Below the pieces are notes generated by a model that saw only the letters and a program-made list of their open reading frames with translations, was not told the DNA's origin and searched no databases. 64,000 nt of DNA from assembly GCF_900215155.1 (NCBI RefSeq), contig NZ_LT907980.1, positions 3,286,001 through 3,350,000 of the forward strand, written 5' to 3'. Positions 15,612 through 23,889 of the stretch are shown here, piece by piece; positions within the stretch are counted from its first letter, which is position 1, and each line of letters begins with the position of its first letter. The position numbers and the translations under genes are program-made. The stretch comes from Marinobacter sp. LV10R510-11A. Its GTDB lineage: Bacteria > Pseudomonadota > Gammaproteobacteria > Pseudomonadales > Oleiphilaceae.

Positions 15612-17327
15612 CGCGACAATTAACTTGGCCGGTCCGTATTGCCTCAGTAAAAAATCAAACTCATCGCCAGATTGTCTCACCAGGATTGTTGTGTGGTTAA
15701 CTGCTCATTAGCTGCGTCATTTTAGTCTGATAGCTCTGGTCCCGTAATCTCCATTCGTTAATTCGTCGCTGGAGGGTTCTGACTTGGCTATTCGTGTATT
15801 GGCCAGGGTGCTTTTCTGAGAGCCATTCAATGATTTCACGAGCGTAGCTTTCAGGCTGAAGCTCTAGCTTGAGCTGGATTTCATTCCAGACTTTCTCAAA
15901 CGGGTCTTTTCTGGTGCGGTAATTTCTTGGCAAACTCCGCTTATCTCTTGGTTTCTTATACCGGAAATGATCACAGACATTTGGTGCAGACGAGAATTGG
16001 TCAAGAGCGACCGGTTCTACCAAACCCACGTCATCAATTTCCACCAACCCATTCTGGCTCCAAGCAAAACTCCACAAGCTGGCTTGTAACCGTGTCAGCT
16101 CGGCCATGAGGTAAACCGGGTCAAGCGTTAAGTACTCGGCTTCTAATTGCTGTTTGGTCGCCTCAGGAACGTCTGAGCTGCGAGCAATTCGTTGGTAGGG
16201 AGTTAGTGCCTCATCGTACTGTTTCGACACCTTGCCGCCTTGACGAGTCTTTTCTCTCAACTTAAGCGATGGTTGAAAGAAATTGACGTATTTTCGCAAC
16301 ACGCAATAAAAATTTGCCAAGGCCTCCCAGGCTTTCCTGCCTTGGAAACGGTCATAACCGACGAGCCGACGAACAACTGACCCATTCTTTTCTTCTACGT
16401 AGGCTTGGTCATTCTTTTTGTATGCACGAGCACGCGTAAAAGTGATTCTGTGAGCTTCACAGAAGTCGAGCATTTCAAGGTTGATGAATTCGCTACCACC
16501 ATCAGTATCGAGGCCTTTTAGCTCGAAAGGTATCAGCTTGATAGCGACGCTTATACCGTTAATCACATCGGCCGCACTCTTTTTCAGTAAAGGCATGCAC
16601 TCAAGCCAGCCTGTCGATACGTCAATCATTACCAGAGTGTTCAAAAATGCGCCGTTAGGATCTCCGCCACAATGGGCAACCAGGTCTATTTCGAAAAAAC
16701 CGGGGGTAACGTCGTCCCAGTCAGCAAATGTGCGAACCTGAATCTGATTCTTCAGCAATGAGCCCGGCTTTGTGCGGCTGATGCCGCCTTTAATCTGACG
16801 CCGCTCAGGTTGAAGAAGTCGATCCACTGTTGCGGCACTGATTTTTCCCAACTTGTGTCTAATATCTGAGTTGATGCGAAAGTGGCCGTGGCGTTCCATG
16901 GCAGCTACAAGGTCCGGTAGAAAGGGCGCAAGTCGCTTCGAGCAAACCTGATTAGCCGTGTACCAGATGTAGAGTAGAACCTGTCTAAACTGCTCATCGT
17001 AGACTTGCGCACCGGGTCTTACCTTCGCCTTAACTGAGTTCGTAGCCTTGGTTTTTTGATGAAGTAACGAGATTGCGTATTTCCTGTCATATCCAGTCAC
17101 GGCAATAAAGCCGTCCAGAACGCGACCCTTTTCCGTCCATGACGACTCCAGATAACGCTGACGAATGCTGATCAACATTTCTCGCCGAGCTGAGAGACTC
17201 ATTATCTGTTCCATTACTCACCCCAAAATTATAGACGGTAGTTTGATTTTAGGTGAGTCAACGGCATTCAGTTAGTTAGTTTATTAATGAGTCAATGCGA
17301 ACCGGACAAGATAGTTGACGCTGCATA
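15607..17327 (-). mobile_element. Insertion sequence with large DDE transposase
   Basis: 1,721 bases with one transposase on the minus strand. Ends begin TATAGCGCGACAATTA (left) and TATGCAGCGTCAACTA (right, complement). They match at 18 of the first 26 positions without gaps, so these are imperfect terminal inverted repeats. No clear target duplication, in keeping with a deletion on the right side. Confidence 0.75.
15697..17214 (-). CDS. DDE-type transposase with integrase core
   Basis: 505 residues. The catalytic core shows FFEIDLVAHCGG (first Asp), GLDTDGGSEFIN (second Asp) and DQAYVEEKNGSVVRRLVGYDRF (Glu). The N-terminal 100 residues contain a helix-turn-helix-like region (AVTGYDRKYAISLLHQK). 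Annotated relatives are usually named only as integrase-catalytic-domain transposases. The frame is intact. Confidence 0.85.
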   Translation of the reverse strand: MEQIMSLSARREMLISIRQRYLESSWTEKGRVLDGFIAVTGYDRKYAISLLHQKTKATNSVKAKVRPGAQVYDEQFRQVLLYIWYTANQVCSKRLAPFLPDLVAAMERHGHFRINSDIRHKLGKISAATVDRLLQPERRQIKGGISRTKPGSLLKNQIQVRTFADWDDVTPGFFEIDLVAHCGGDPNGAFLNTLVMIDVSTGWLECMPLLKKSAADVINGISVAIKLIPFELKGLDTDGGSEFINLEMLDFCEAHRITFTRARAYKKNDQAYVEEKNGSVVRRLVGYDRFQGRKAWEALANFYCVLRKYVNFFQPSLKLREKTRQGGKVSKQYDEALTPYQRIARSSDVPEATKQQLEAEYLTLDPVYLMAELTRLQASLWSFAWSQNGLVEIDDVGLVEPVALDQFSSAPNVCDHFRYKKPRDKRSLPRNYRTRKDPFEKVWNEIQLKLELQPESYAREIIEWLSEKHPGQYTNSQVRTLQRRINEWRLRDQSYQTKMTQLMSS

Positions 17328-17519
17328 AATGCCGTTCACGAGGCCTATATGAATATTGCGATCTCGGGAGTAGTCACTGAGGAACAGGGAGCAGAAACGA
17401 TAGTGCTTGCTGGCACAGATCTTTTCGTTGCGTTTGATGAACAGGAGTGTGGATTCAACTATATCGATAGTGCTCTGGTGCATATCGAAGCGATTCACCG
17501 TGCGTCACTGCGCGAATAA
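17328..17519 (+). pseudogene. C-terminal remnant of a cassette gene
   Basis: An open frame enters from the transposable element without a proper start and ends at 17519, just before an attC-like site. An internal ATG at 17349 would give 56 residues beginning MNIAISGVVTEEQGAETIVL. No family recognised. I read it as the 3' part of a cassette gene whose 5' part was removed with the insertion to its left. Confidence 0.5.
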
Positions 17520-17521
17520 GA

Positions 17522-17554
17522 TAACAAGATCACGCCGCTTCGTTTCGCGTTACG
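17522..17554 (+). other. attC-like site 14 (very short)
   Basis: TAACAAGATCACG to TTTCGCGTTACG, about 33 bases. This is shorter than any other site here and may be a deletion derivative. Confidence 0.5.
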
Positions 17555-17575
17555 TATCAGAGCAACGGAGGCTGT

Positions 17576-17980
17576 GTGGAGTCTGAAATACAAGCGAAGT
17601 TTTCAACGTTCCCGGTAGAGGCTCAAAGGCAGCTTGAAAACGTTCGCCGTCTTATCTTTTCTGTGGCAGAAGAAAATGATCTGGGCGCGGTTGAAGAAAC
17701 TCTCAAGTGGGGTGAAGCCAGCTATCTTGTAAAAGGCGGCAGCACGATTCGGATAGATTGGAAGCCAAAGCATCCCGGCGTCGTAAAGGTTTATTTTCAT
17801 TGTCAGACCAGGCTGGTCGAGACCTTTCGGGAGATATACCAGGATGAGTTCGATTACGAGGGGGAAAGGGCCATGGTCATGCCATTGAGTGCTCGTATCG
17901 AGGAAGGTGCGTTAAGCCACTGTATCGAATTGGCACTGAAGTACCACAGCTTGAAACACCTGCCATTGCTTGGAGCTTGA
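17576..17980 (+). CDS. DUF1801-family protein
   Basis: 134 residues from a GTG. ETLKWGEASYLVKGGSTIRI then DWKPKHPGVVKVYFHCQTRL is the DUF1801 core (YdhG-like fold, role unknown). The start lies 21 bases after the attC. The stop is directly followed by GCGTTAATTGG, so the attC stem expected after this gene is missing. Confidence 0.8.
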   Translation: MESEIQAKFSTFPVEAQRQLENVRRLIFSVAEENDLGAVEETLKWGEASYLVKGGSTIRIDWKPKHPGVVKVYFHCQTRLVETFREIYQDEFDYEGERAMVMPLSARIEEGALSHCIELALKYHSLKHLPLLGA

Positions 17981-18185
17981 GGCGTTAATTGGTAGAAATA
18001 AGGAAACCGTCATCCAAGAAGAAGCAACCGGCTGTGGTATTGCGGCAAGCGCTGCTCTCGCAGGTGTCAGTTACGCGGAGGCAAAAAGGAGCGCAAACGC
18101 TCTGGGTATTTATGCCGCAGATACTGCGCTTTGGTCAGAGACTGAACACGTCCCGAGACTTCTGCGGGACTCGGTATCTCAGCGT
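17970..18185 (+). pseudogene. Cassette protein, truncated, cysteine-peptidase-like start
   Basis: The frame reads VIQEEATGCGIAASAALAGV then SYAEAKRSANALGIYAADTALWSETEHVPRLL. The early Cys in ATGCG within a small helical motif recalls papain-like or C39-like peptidases seen in other integron cassettes; this is a resemblance only. No normal start codon is present. The frame ends shortly after it meets the intron scar at 18186, so the C-terminal half with any catalytic His is absent. Confidence 0.45.
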
Positions 18186-18218
18186 GTGTGCCGGGCATGG
18201 CACAAGCCCTATCCCGAT
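18186..18218 (+). mobile_element. 33-nt scar of a group IIC-attC intron
   Basis: GTGTGCCGGGCATGGCAC is identical to the 5' end of the intron at 8991. It is followed at once by AAGCCCTATCCCGAT, which matches the 3' end (CCCTATCCCGAT at 10335-10346). Removing the scar gives CAGCGTTAAATACC, a restored GCGTTA site. Confidence 0.75.
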
Positions 18219-18535
18219 TAAATACCGGTGATCGCGAAGTCCAGGGCACCTACTATCTGGTCTCGAAAATCAGTTAATGAGCCTGCGGGGCTATTCAGTT
18301 GTTTGGTAGACATCGAAGAAATTTGAGGCGTCAGTAAAAGAAGGCTCTGGCCGTTAAAGCTGACCTCTGGAGTGAGGCCTTGCATTGCTTGGTTCCCAAA
18401 GGGTGAGAGCCTACCAAGCGGAATAACAATGCGCGTTGCCAGTTCTGATAAGTGTGAGCTTTGAACGTCGACCAAGTAGGGATAAAACGACCTGCTAGTC
18501 TTGCTAGGGTTGGGGTATACGTCGAATTGGGCCAT
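18218..18535 (-). CDS. CcdB-family gyrase toxin
   Basis: 105 residues: MAQFDVYPNPSKTSRSFYPY at the start, RIVIPLGRLS in the middle and DQIVGALDFAITGI at the end, the C-terminal helix that contacts GyrA in CcdB. The ATG at 18535 overlaps the ccdA stop by one base. On the minus strand, so the cassette is inverted. The stop TAA is the complement of the attC-derived TTA at 18218-18220. Confidence 0.9.
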   Translation of the reverse strand: MAQFDVYPNPSKTSRSFYPYLVDVQSSHLSELATRIVIPLGRLSPFGNQAMQGLTPEVSFNGQSLLLLTPQISSMSTKQLNSPAGSLTDFRDQIVGALDFAITGI

Positions 18536-18780
18536 TAAAATTCCCGAAATTCGTCGCCGAAACATCCATGCTGCTCAACGAATTCGTTGTAACTTGTGAT
18601 CGCTGCGCGATTTTCTTCGGCCCATAAATCTGCTTTGCGTTTCGCCAGCTCTTCTCTCAGTGCTCGCTCAAGTGTGGCGGAGAGATTGATGTTCAGCGCC
18701 CGGGTTTTTAAAAGCAGGTCGCTGTTCACGGACAGGTTTGTGGCTTTTTTAGGCGCAGCTAGATCGTAGAGCTCGTACAT
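18535..18780 (-). CDS. CcdA-family antitoxin
   Basis: 81 residues from the ATG at 18780, chosen for the GGAG seven bases before it; a start at 18816 is possible. KKATNLSVNSDLLLKTRALN then INLSATLERALREEL is the ribbon-helix-helix domain; NRAAITSYNEFVEQHG is the flexible toxin-binding tail. Confidence 0.88.
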   Translation of the reverse strand: MYELYDLAAPKKATNLSVNSDLLLKTRALNINLSATLERALREELAKRKADLWAEENRAAITSYNEFVEQHGCFGDEFREF

Positions 18781-18825
18781 TGTGGTCTCCACAGAGTTGG
18801 TTTTTGACTTTTTCATAGATTAGGC

Positions 18826-18915
18826 GCATCACAGTGCGCATTCAAGTGCATTTAACACTGTGCGTTATTCAGATGCCTTTCTCTCCGCTTCACTGCGTTT
18901 TCGTAACTGGTGATG
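18826..18915 (+). other. attC-like remnant at the right end of the array
   Basis: Contains CACAGTGCGCATTC, TTTAACACTGTGCGTTAT and CTCTCCGCTTCACTGCG, pieces found in the attC sites, but not in a clean order. It is likely a damaged site and the last of the array. Confidence 0.3.
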
Positions 18916-19084
18916 ATGGGCTCGGTATAACGTGGCATAACGACTCTTATACCGCCCAATTTGACATGAATTCAGGTGAAATGGCCAAATGTACAACTAG
19001 GCGGGCAGAGCGGGGATTTTGGGTTATAGTTGTTAAGATGACCTGTCGCTCTGAATGTTATATATTATAAAAGAGGATTTATAG

Positions 19085-19318
19085 ATGGAGCCCATTAACA
19101 TTCTGACCGCCCAGCTTCTGGATATGGTTCGAGGTGCTATTGAAGTGTCTTGGTGGACGGGCTCCAGACCCTTGGACATTAGGGAATCACGGGACGAGGT
19201 AGTTGCCTCAATTAAATCGGCGCTGGATAAAGCGGGTATCGAAATCCCTTTCCCATATAGAACGCTCACTTTTAATGATCCGGTCAGTATTAACGCTAGT
19301 CAGAAGGCGGCCGATTAA
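19085..19318 (+). pseudogene. MscS-type mechanosensitive channel, C-terminal fragment
   Basis: 77 residues ending with DEVVASIKSALDKAGIEIPF then PYRTLTFNDP, the cytoplasmic C-terminal signature of small-conductance channels. The pore helix and beta domain are absent. A GAGG-type ribosome site precedes the ATG, so a peptide could be made, but it cannot form a channel. Confidence 0.7.
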
Positions 19319-19443
19319 AAAATATTTTAGCAATAGAGCATCATTCTCATAATGCCTTCAGCTCTTCGAAAAGTTCGATGTCCGCTTAATGTACTTCGAG
19401 TTTGCTGTGCCGGCTCCATCATCAATAGGCGTTTATTCAAATT

Positions 19444-19803
19444 ATGACTAAATATCTGAAAGCGGCACTGTTATCAGCCTTAGTATTTCCAGGCATCGGC
19501 CATTTCTCACTAAAGAAGCCGCTGCAAGGCTCGATACTGGCAGGAACAGCCATTGTGTGCCTTTATTTTTTGCTTAACGCGGTCGTGGATACGGCACAAG
19601 AATTGAGTGTGAAAATTCAAAGTGGCGAAGTTCCTCTTGATGCCGCCAAAATAAGTGAATTGCTCTCTCAGCAGCTGGCTGGGAGTGACGGCCAACTTGT
19701 TAATATCGCTTCTCTATTGCTGATAATCTGTTGGACTGTAAGTATTATTGATTCGTTTCGTATTGGGTGGTCGCAGGAAAAAAAAGGTGATGCTATATCT
19801 TAG
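19444..19803 (+). CDS. Small membrane protein of unknown function
   Basis: 119 residues with hydrophobic segments at about 7-20, 28-50 and 88-108. ALVFPGIGHFSLKKPLQGSI resembles the GxGHF start of small inner membrane proteins found in gammaproteobacteria, but I cannot name a family with a known role. Transcribed toward rlmF, which is on the other strand. Confidence 0.65.
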   Translation: MTKYLKAALLSALVFPGIGHFSLKKPLQGSILAGTAIVCLYFLLNAVVDTAQELSVKIQSGEVPLDAAKISELLSQQLAGSDGQLVNIASLLLIICWTVSIIDSFRIGWSQEKKGDAIS

Positions 19804-19843
19804 AGTTCGAGAATGTTGGCCTTATGGCACCACGCCGAATGCC

Positions 19844-20797
19844 CTAGATGAACGTCCAAGCCAATATTCTCGTAATTTTATTACCCTGCTTCATTTCTAT
19901 TTCCCGTACATCAATCGCACCAAGCTTACGAATCAACTTCTTCGCCGGCTTTACGTTGTCGATTTTCGAAACCAGGCAGGTAAACCAGCGGCATTGAGTT
20001 GAAAATACTTGGCTTTCTTTGATTAATTTTTTAAGAAACATTCGCTCGCCACCCTTATACCAAAGCTCTGCTTCTAGACCGCCAAAGTTTAGAGTGGGGG
20101 GCGTGGCTGCTTGCTCACCGCGATTGCGGGCAAGATTACTGAGTTTACGCTGGCTGCCTTTGAGCGCTTCATCCAGTGAAGCATGAAAGGGTGGGTTGCA
20201 TACGCTGACATCAAAGAATTCTCCAGCTTGAATGATCCCATCAAATATATGATTTCTATCGTGTTGCGTGCGCAGTGTGAAGCAGCCTTTTAGCTTAGGG
20301 TTATTAGTGATAATAGAGGCTACGTTCTCAAGCGACGCAGTATTAATGTCACTACCAACGCAATACCAACCGTATATTTGGCAGGCCAATAGCGGATATA
20401 TTCCATTTGCACCCGTGCCTATATCAAGCAAGGTGATTTTGGTCTGGGCATTTGCCAACGCAGTAGTAGGCTCGCCAACCCCAAGCAACTCCGCTATGTA
20501 ATGGATGTAGTCGACTCTGCCTGGGATGGGCGGACAAAGAGCGCCTTGGGGAATATCCCAATCGATAATGTTGTAGTGTCGCTTTAATAGCGCGGCATTT
20601 AGGGATTTTACTGCCAGCGGGTCTGCGAATTCTATGGAAAGGTTGCCGTGAGCGTTTGTTTTCACATACGGGGCTAGTGGCGGGTAACTTTCTTCCAGAG
20701 ATGGAAAATCATAGCCCAGCTTGTGTAGATTCCTCGTGTGCAGGCCTTTGTGATCGGGCTTGGTTTGCTTTTGTTTACTTCGATGGAGTGTGGTCAA
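19844..20797 (-). CDS. rlmF: 23S rRNA (adenine-1618-N6)-methyltransferase
   Basis: 317 residues. N-terminal HKGLHTRNLHKLGYDFPSLE, the SAM motif TLLDIGTGANGIYPLLA near residue 117 and the catalytic VCNPPFHAS are characteristic of RlmF (YbiN). It methylates A1618 in 23S rRNA. A single-copy core gene; its intact presence marks the return to ordinary chromosome. Confidence 0.93.
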   Translation of the reverse strand: MTTLHRSKQKQTKPDHKGLHTRNLHKLGYDFPSLEESYPPLAPYVKTNAHGNLSIEFADPLAVKSLNAALLKRHYNIIDWDIPQGALCPPIPGRVDYIHYIAELLGVGEPTTALANAQTKITLLDIGTGANGIYPLLACQIYGWYCVGSDINTASLENVASIITNNPKLKGCFTLRTQHDRNHIFDGIIQAGEFFDVSVCNPPFHASLDEALKGSQRKLSNLARNRGEQAATPPTLNFGGLEAELWYKGGERMFLKKLIKESQVFSTQCRWFTCLVSKIDNVKPAKKLIRKLGAIDVREIEMKQGNKITRILAWTFI

Positions 20798-20960
20798 AGT
20801 AATATGTCCGAGGTTTAGAATTTAAACGTTAACGTGGGCACTTATTTAGTTCGTAATTATAACCTTAATTTATGAATTCGGCATACATAACAAGCACTTC
20901 AAGGGCGCTAATTATTTCTGCGTAACACCTTCGTGATTTCAACTTGCTTTGTGTACGGCA

Positions 20961-21074
20961 ATGCCGTATAATCCGGCATTACTAATAATCTCCATCTCAA
21001 CGTTCATCAAGGGCTCCGCTGGTATTCGCAAGGTTCGATGGGCACACGCTCAAGCAGATAGCGGAGGCACTTAA
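20961..21074 (+). pseudogene. HigB-like toxin remnant
   Basis: A 37-residue frame with TFIKGSAGIRKVRWAHAQADSGGT, which matches the IPGSGGCRKVRW / GKRGGVRVI core of the toxin at 5293. Everything before and after that core is gone. It ends one base before the antitoxin ATG, keeping the operon layout. Confidence 0.65.
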
Positions 21075-21075
21075 A

Positions 21076-21363
21076 ATGGGTGACAGAAACCTAGGGTCGG
21101 AAATTCTTGAAGGCACCAACGAGGCCAAGCAATTCAAGAAGGGCAAGTTGGCTCTGCGCAGCCATGAGCTTTTAGAACCCTCACCTCCCAAAGTGATTAG
21201 GCTGAAGCTGAATATGTCTCAGTCAGTGTTTGCCGGTCTTATGGGTGTAAGCGTGCGAACCCTTCAGGATTGGGAGCAGGGACGGCGGGAGCCGCAAGGC
21301 CCTGCGGTTGCGCTTTTGCGCATTGCGGAACAGCATCCGGAAGTCTTCAACCAACTTCACTGA
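21076..21363 (+). CDS. XRE-family antitoxin, partner lost
   Basis: 95 residues. The helix-turn-helix MSQSVFAGLMGVSVRTLQDW then EQGRREPQGPAVALL is close to that of the antitoxin at 5600. The toxin gene upstream is a remnant, so this is an orphan regulator. Confidence 0.85.
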   Translation: MGDRNLGSEILEGTNEAKQFKKGKLALRSHELLEPSPPKVIRLKLNMSQSVFAGLMGVSVRTLQDWEQGRREPQGPAVALLRIAEQHPEVFNQLH

Positions 21364-21494
21364 CTGAAAAGCGAGATGTAGCCAGGCCAAGCACTGGGGA
21401 ATCTCATTATTTACTGCAACAAGATTCCCCCTATTTCAGATACTAGGGATTATCGAAGTGAGCGAACAAGCCAACATTTAACCGGGAGAATATC

Positions 21495-21656
21495 ATGAGC
21501 AAGAAACTCGCTAAAGATTCAGTAACTACTGCCTCAATTGAGGAGCAAACTGCAGCCTTTTTAAAGTCTGGCGGAGCTATTGACTATATAGTTAAAGGTA
21601 AAAGTGGACAAATTCTCCCTACAGGTGCAAAGCCGGTTAGCCCAAAAAAGACCTAA
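21495..21656 (+). CDS. Small protein with SutA-like C-terminus
   Basis: 53 residues beginning MSKKLAKDSVTTASIEEQTA and continuing AFLKSGGAIDYIVKGKSGQ. The pattern (I)EEQTAAFLKSGG-I resembles the RNA polymerase-binding end of SutA and related small proteins of Pseudomonas and Marinobacter; this is a weak, by-eye match. A GGGAGAA ribosome site precedes the ATG. Confidence 0.5.
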   Translation: MSKKLAKDSVTTASIEEQTAAFLKSGGAIDYIVKGKSGQILPTGAKPVSPKKT

Positions 21657-21698
21657 TAAGGTCGATGCTTGGTATCGAAACACTTAACAAGCTGGTTT

Positions 21699-22316
21699 TT
21701 AAGACAATATCACCAAATGATTTGGCAGTTCATTCTTCTGGCGTGTGGCGGGCACTTGGGCTTTCAGGTGCTTTCCGCAGGCTTCGATGCAGGTGATAAA
21801 GCCTTGTAGTGTCTCACCCTGTTTCACCTGTTCGGTGAAAGTCGCAATGATGGCTTCCCAGGTGTCATTGTCTATTTGGCTGGAAATGCCTTGATCCACC
21901 AGAATCTCGACGTAGCGTTCGGCTTCAGAAACGAAGATGAGCATGCCCGTGGCCCCGGCAGTGTGGTGCAGGTTCTGCTCCAGAAACTGGCGCCGTGCCA
22001 AGTTGGAGGCACGCCAGTAGCGCACGGAGCGCGGGATCAGTCGCCTATTAATGCCGGGTATGCGGAACACTAGGCTTAGCACGATAAACACACCCCACTG
22101 GCCGAGCAGTAACATGTCAGCGGCCAGCCAGCTGGTAAAGTAATTGATGATGCCGGGCACCAGCAGCGTAATGAGGCCGGCCCAGAGTAAAGGGATATAG
22201 GCGTAATTATCAGCCTGCGCCGTCAGTACGGTCACCATTTCGGCGTCTGTTTCCCGCTCGACGGCGCTGATGGCTGTCGCGACCTGTTCCTGTTCCTGCT
22301 TGTTCAATATTGTCAT
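21699..22316 (-). CDS. TPM-domain membrane protein
   Basis: 205 residues. A TPM (YgcG-type) domain opens with VATAISAVERETDAEMVTVL; a hydrophobic hairpin lies at about 38-85, then LIFVSEAERYVEILVDQGIS. Last gene of a three-gene minus-strand operon behind lemA and the other TPM protein. The role of these operons is not settled; membrane protein quality or photosystem-type assembly has been suggested for TPM domains elsewhere. Confidence 0.8.
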   Translation of the reverse strand: MTILNKQEQEQVATAISAVERETDAEMVTVLTAQADNYAYIPLLWAGLITLLVPGIINYFTSWLAADMLLLGQWGVFIVLSLVFRIPGINRRLIPRSVRYWRASNLARRQFLEQNLHHTAGATGMLIFVSEAERYVEILVDQGISSQIDNDTWEAIIATFTEQVKQGETLQGFITCIEACGKHLKAQVPATRQKNELPNHLVILS

Positions 22317-22370
22317 GGGGTATCGCTTTTTAATGGGTTAAAGGCTGTTCTGTCGGAAAGTGTGGTGTTG

Positions 22371-23147
22371 TTACCAGCCACCGGAGGCACCTCCGCCGCC
22401 GAAGCCGCCGCCCCCACCGCCAAAACCACCACCACCACCGAATCCGCCGCCACCACGGCCGCCCATGCTGGCGCCTAGCAATGCGCCACCTAGTAGTGCT
22501 GCGCCGCGCCCGCCACGACCCCGGCCACCACCAATGAAGTAAATCACGCCCATAATGATCATAAAAAACAGCGACACTAGGGAGAGATTCGGCTTTTCTT
22601 GAATACCGTCGGCGGCCCGTTTCGGCACGGCTAACGGTTCGCCTCCCAGAACTTGCACCATGGCGGCGACACCGTTGCCGATACCCTGCTCAAACTGACC
22701 CTGCTTGAACGCAGGCGTCATAATCTGGTTGATAATAGTGGCTGAAGCCGCATCGGTTAGGCGACCCTCTAGGCCGTAGCCCACTTCAATTCGGATCTTG
22801 CGCTCTTTCTGGGCAACGATGAGCAAGGCGCCATTGTCCTCGCCTTTCTGACCAATGCCCCAGTGCCGCCCCAATTGATAGCCGTAGTCTTCTATGGGGT
22901 AGCCCTGCAGATCAGGCAGTGTAACCACGACAACCTGTTCGGTGGTTCCCTGTTCGTGGGCTTGGAGCACCTGGGTAATCTGGGATTCGGTGGTTGGGCT
23001 AAGTATCCCGGCTTTATCCACCACGCGACCACTCAGTTCCGGGAACTCCGGGGTGGACTGGGCCAAGGCCGCTGATACCGGCAACACGATCAGGGCAAGG
23101 AAGGCGGCAACGGAGAAGCACGAAGAGTAGCGCGAAGAAAACTGCAT
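22371..23147 (-). CDS. YgcG-like TPM-domain protein
   Basis: 258 residues: signal peptide (FLALIVLPVSAALAQS), TPM domain from about residue 35 to 160 (GRVVDKAGILSPTTESQITQ, EDNGALLIVAQKERKIRIEV, GYGLEG), one transmembrane segment near 195, and a glycine-rich tail of GGGGFGGGGG type ending GGASGGW. That arrangement defines the YgcG group. Its ATG overlaps the lemA stop by one base. Confidence 0.9.
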   Translation of the reverse strand: MQFSSRYSSCFSVAAFLALIVLPVSAALAQSTPEFPELSGRVVDKAGILSPTTESQITQVLQAHEQGTTEQVVVVTLPDLQGYPIEDYGYQLGRHWGIGQKGEDNGALLIVAQKERKIRIEVGYGLEGRLTDAASATIINQIMTPAFKQGQFEQGIGNGVAAMVQVLGGEPLAVPKRAADGIQEKPNLSLVSLFFMIIMGVIYFIGGGRGRGGRGAALLGGALLGASMGGRGGGGFGGGGGFGGGGGGFGGGGASGGW

Positions 23148-23764
23148 TAAAACTCAACCTTCGGCGCTTCATCAGCGTTTTCAGCGGTGGCTTCGAAGTT
23201 TTCACGCCGCTCCATATCGCTGTAAAGAATGCCGTGCCAAATTTTGCCAGGGAACGTGCGGATTTCGGTGTTGTAGCGTTCTACCGCCTGAATAAAATCG
23301 CGGCGGGCCACGGCTATCCGGTTTTCTGTACCTTCGAGCTGCGATTGCAATGCGAGAAAGTTCTGGTTCGATTTCAAGTCTGGGTAACGTTCGGAGACAG
23401 CCATCAATCGGCTCAGTGCGCTGCTAAGCTCACCCTGCGCTTGTTGAAACTGTTTGAGCTTCTCGGGGTTGTTAAGAATACTTTCATCAACCTGAATGGA
23501 GGTTGCCTTGGAACGCGCCTCGATAACGGCAGTGAGAGTCTCTTTTTCCTGTTTAGCGAAGCCTTTGACCGTTTCCACGAGGTTGGGGACTAGATCGGCC
23601 CGACGCTGATACTGATTTTCAACCTGCGACCAGGCGGACTTAACCTTCTCGTCGTAGGTGGGAATGTTGTTAATACCGCAGCCAGTCAGCAGAAACGCCA
23701 GCATGAGTAGTGCCGTCAGTTGTCGCAATGAGTGCAGGGGGGTACGGGTTGGCCGTGTTTGCAT
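23147..23764 (-). CDS. lemA: LemA-family lipoprotein
   Basis: 205 residues from the ATG at 23764. A lipobox LLTGC follows a hydrophobic leader. EKVKSAWSQVENQYQRRADL then VPNLVETVKGFAKQEKETL is the LemA core of long alpha-helices. First gene of the lemA/TPM operon. Confidence 0.9.
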   Translation of the reverse strand: MQTRPTRTPLHSLRQLTALLMLAFLLTGCGINNIPTYDEKVKSAWSQVENQYQRRADLVPNLVETVKGFAKQEKETLTAVIEARSKATSIQVDESILNNPEKLKQFQQAQGELSSALSRLMAVSERYPDLKSNQNFLALQSQLEGTENRIAVARRDFIQAVERYNTEIRTFPGKIWHGILYSDMERRENFEATAENADEAPKVEF

Positions 23765-23889
23765 GGTGTCGAGATTCCCTGAAGATGGACGAGGCACTTG
23801 AACTAAGGGCCAAGAATATATGCGAGGATCTCACATTCACCCGCATCAGGACAGCCAGTTGAGTTCTCAAGGATTATCGAAAAACAGGC

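Noticed and set aside
18834..19070. 78-codon plus-strand frame
   Set aside because: No ribosome site or family; it runs over the attC-like remnant.
22360..22542. Proline-rich plus-strand peptide
   Set aside because: Antisense of the glycine-rich tail of the YgcG-like protein.
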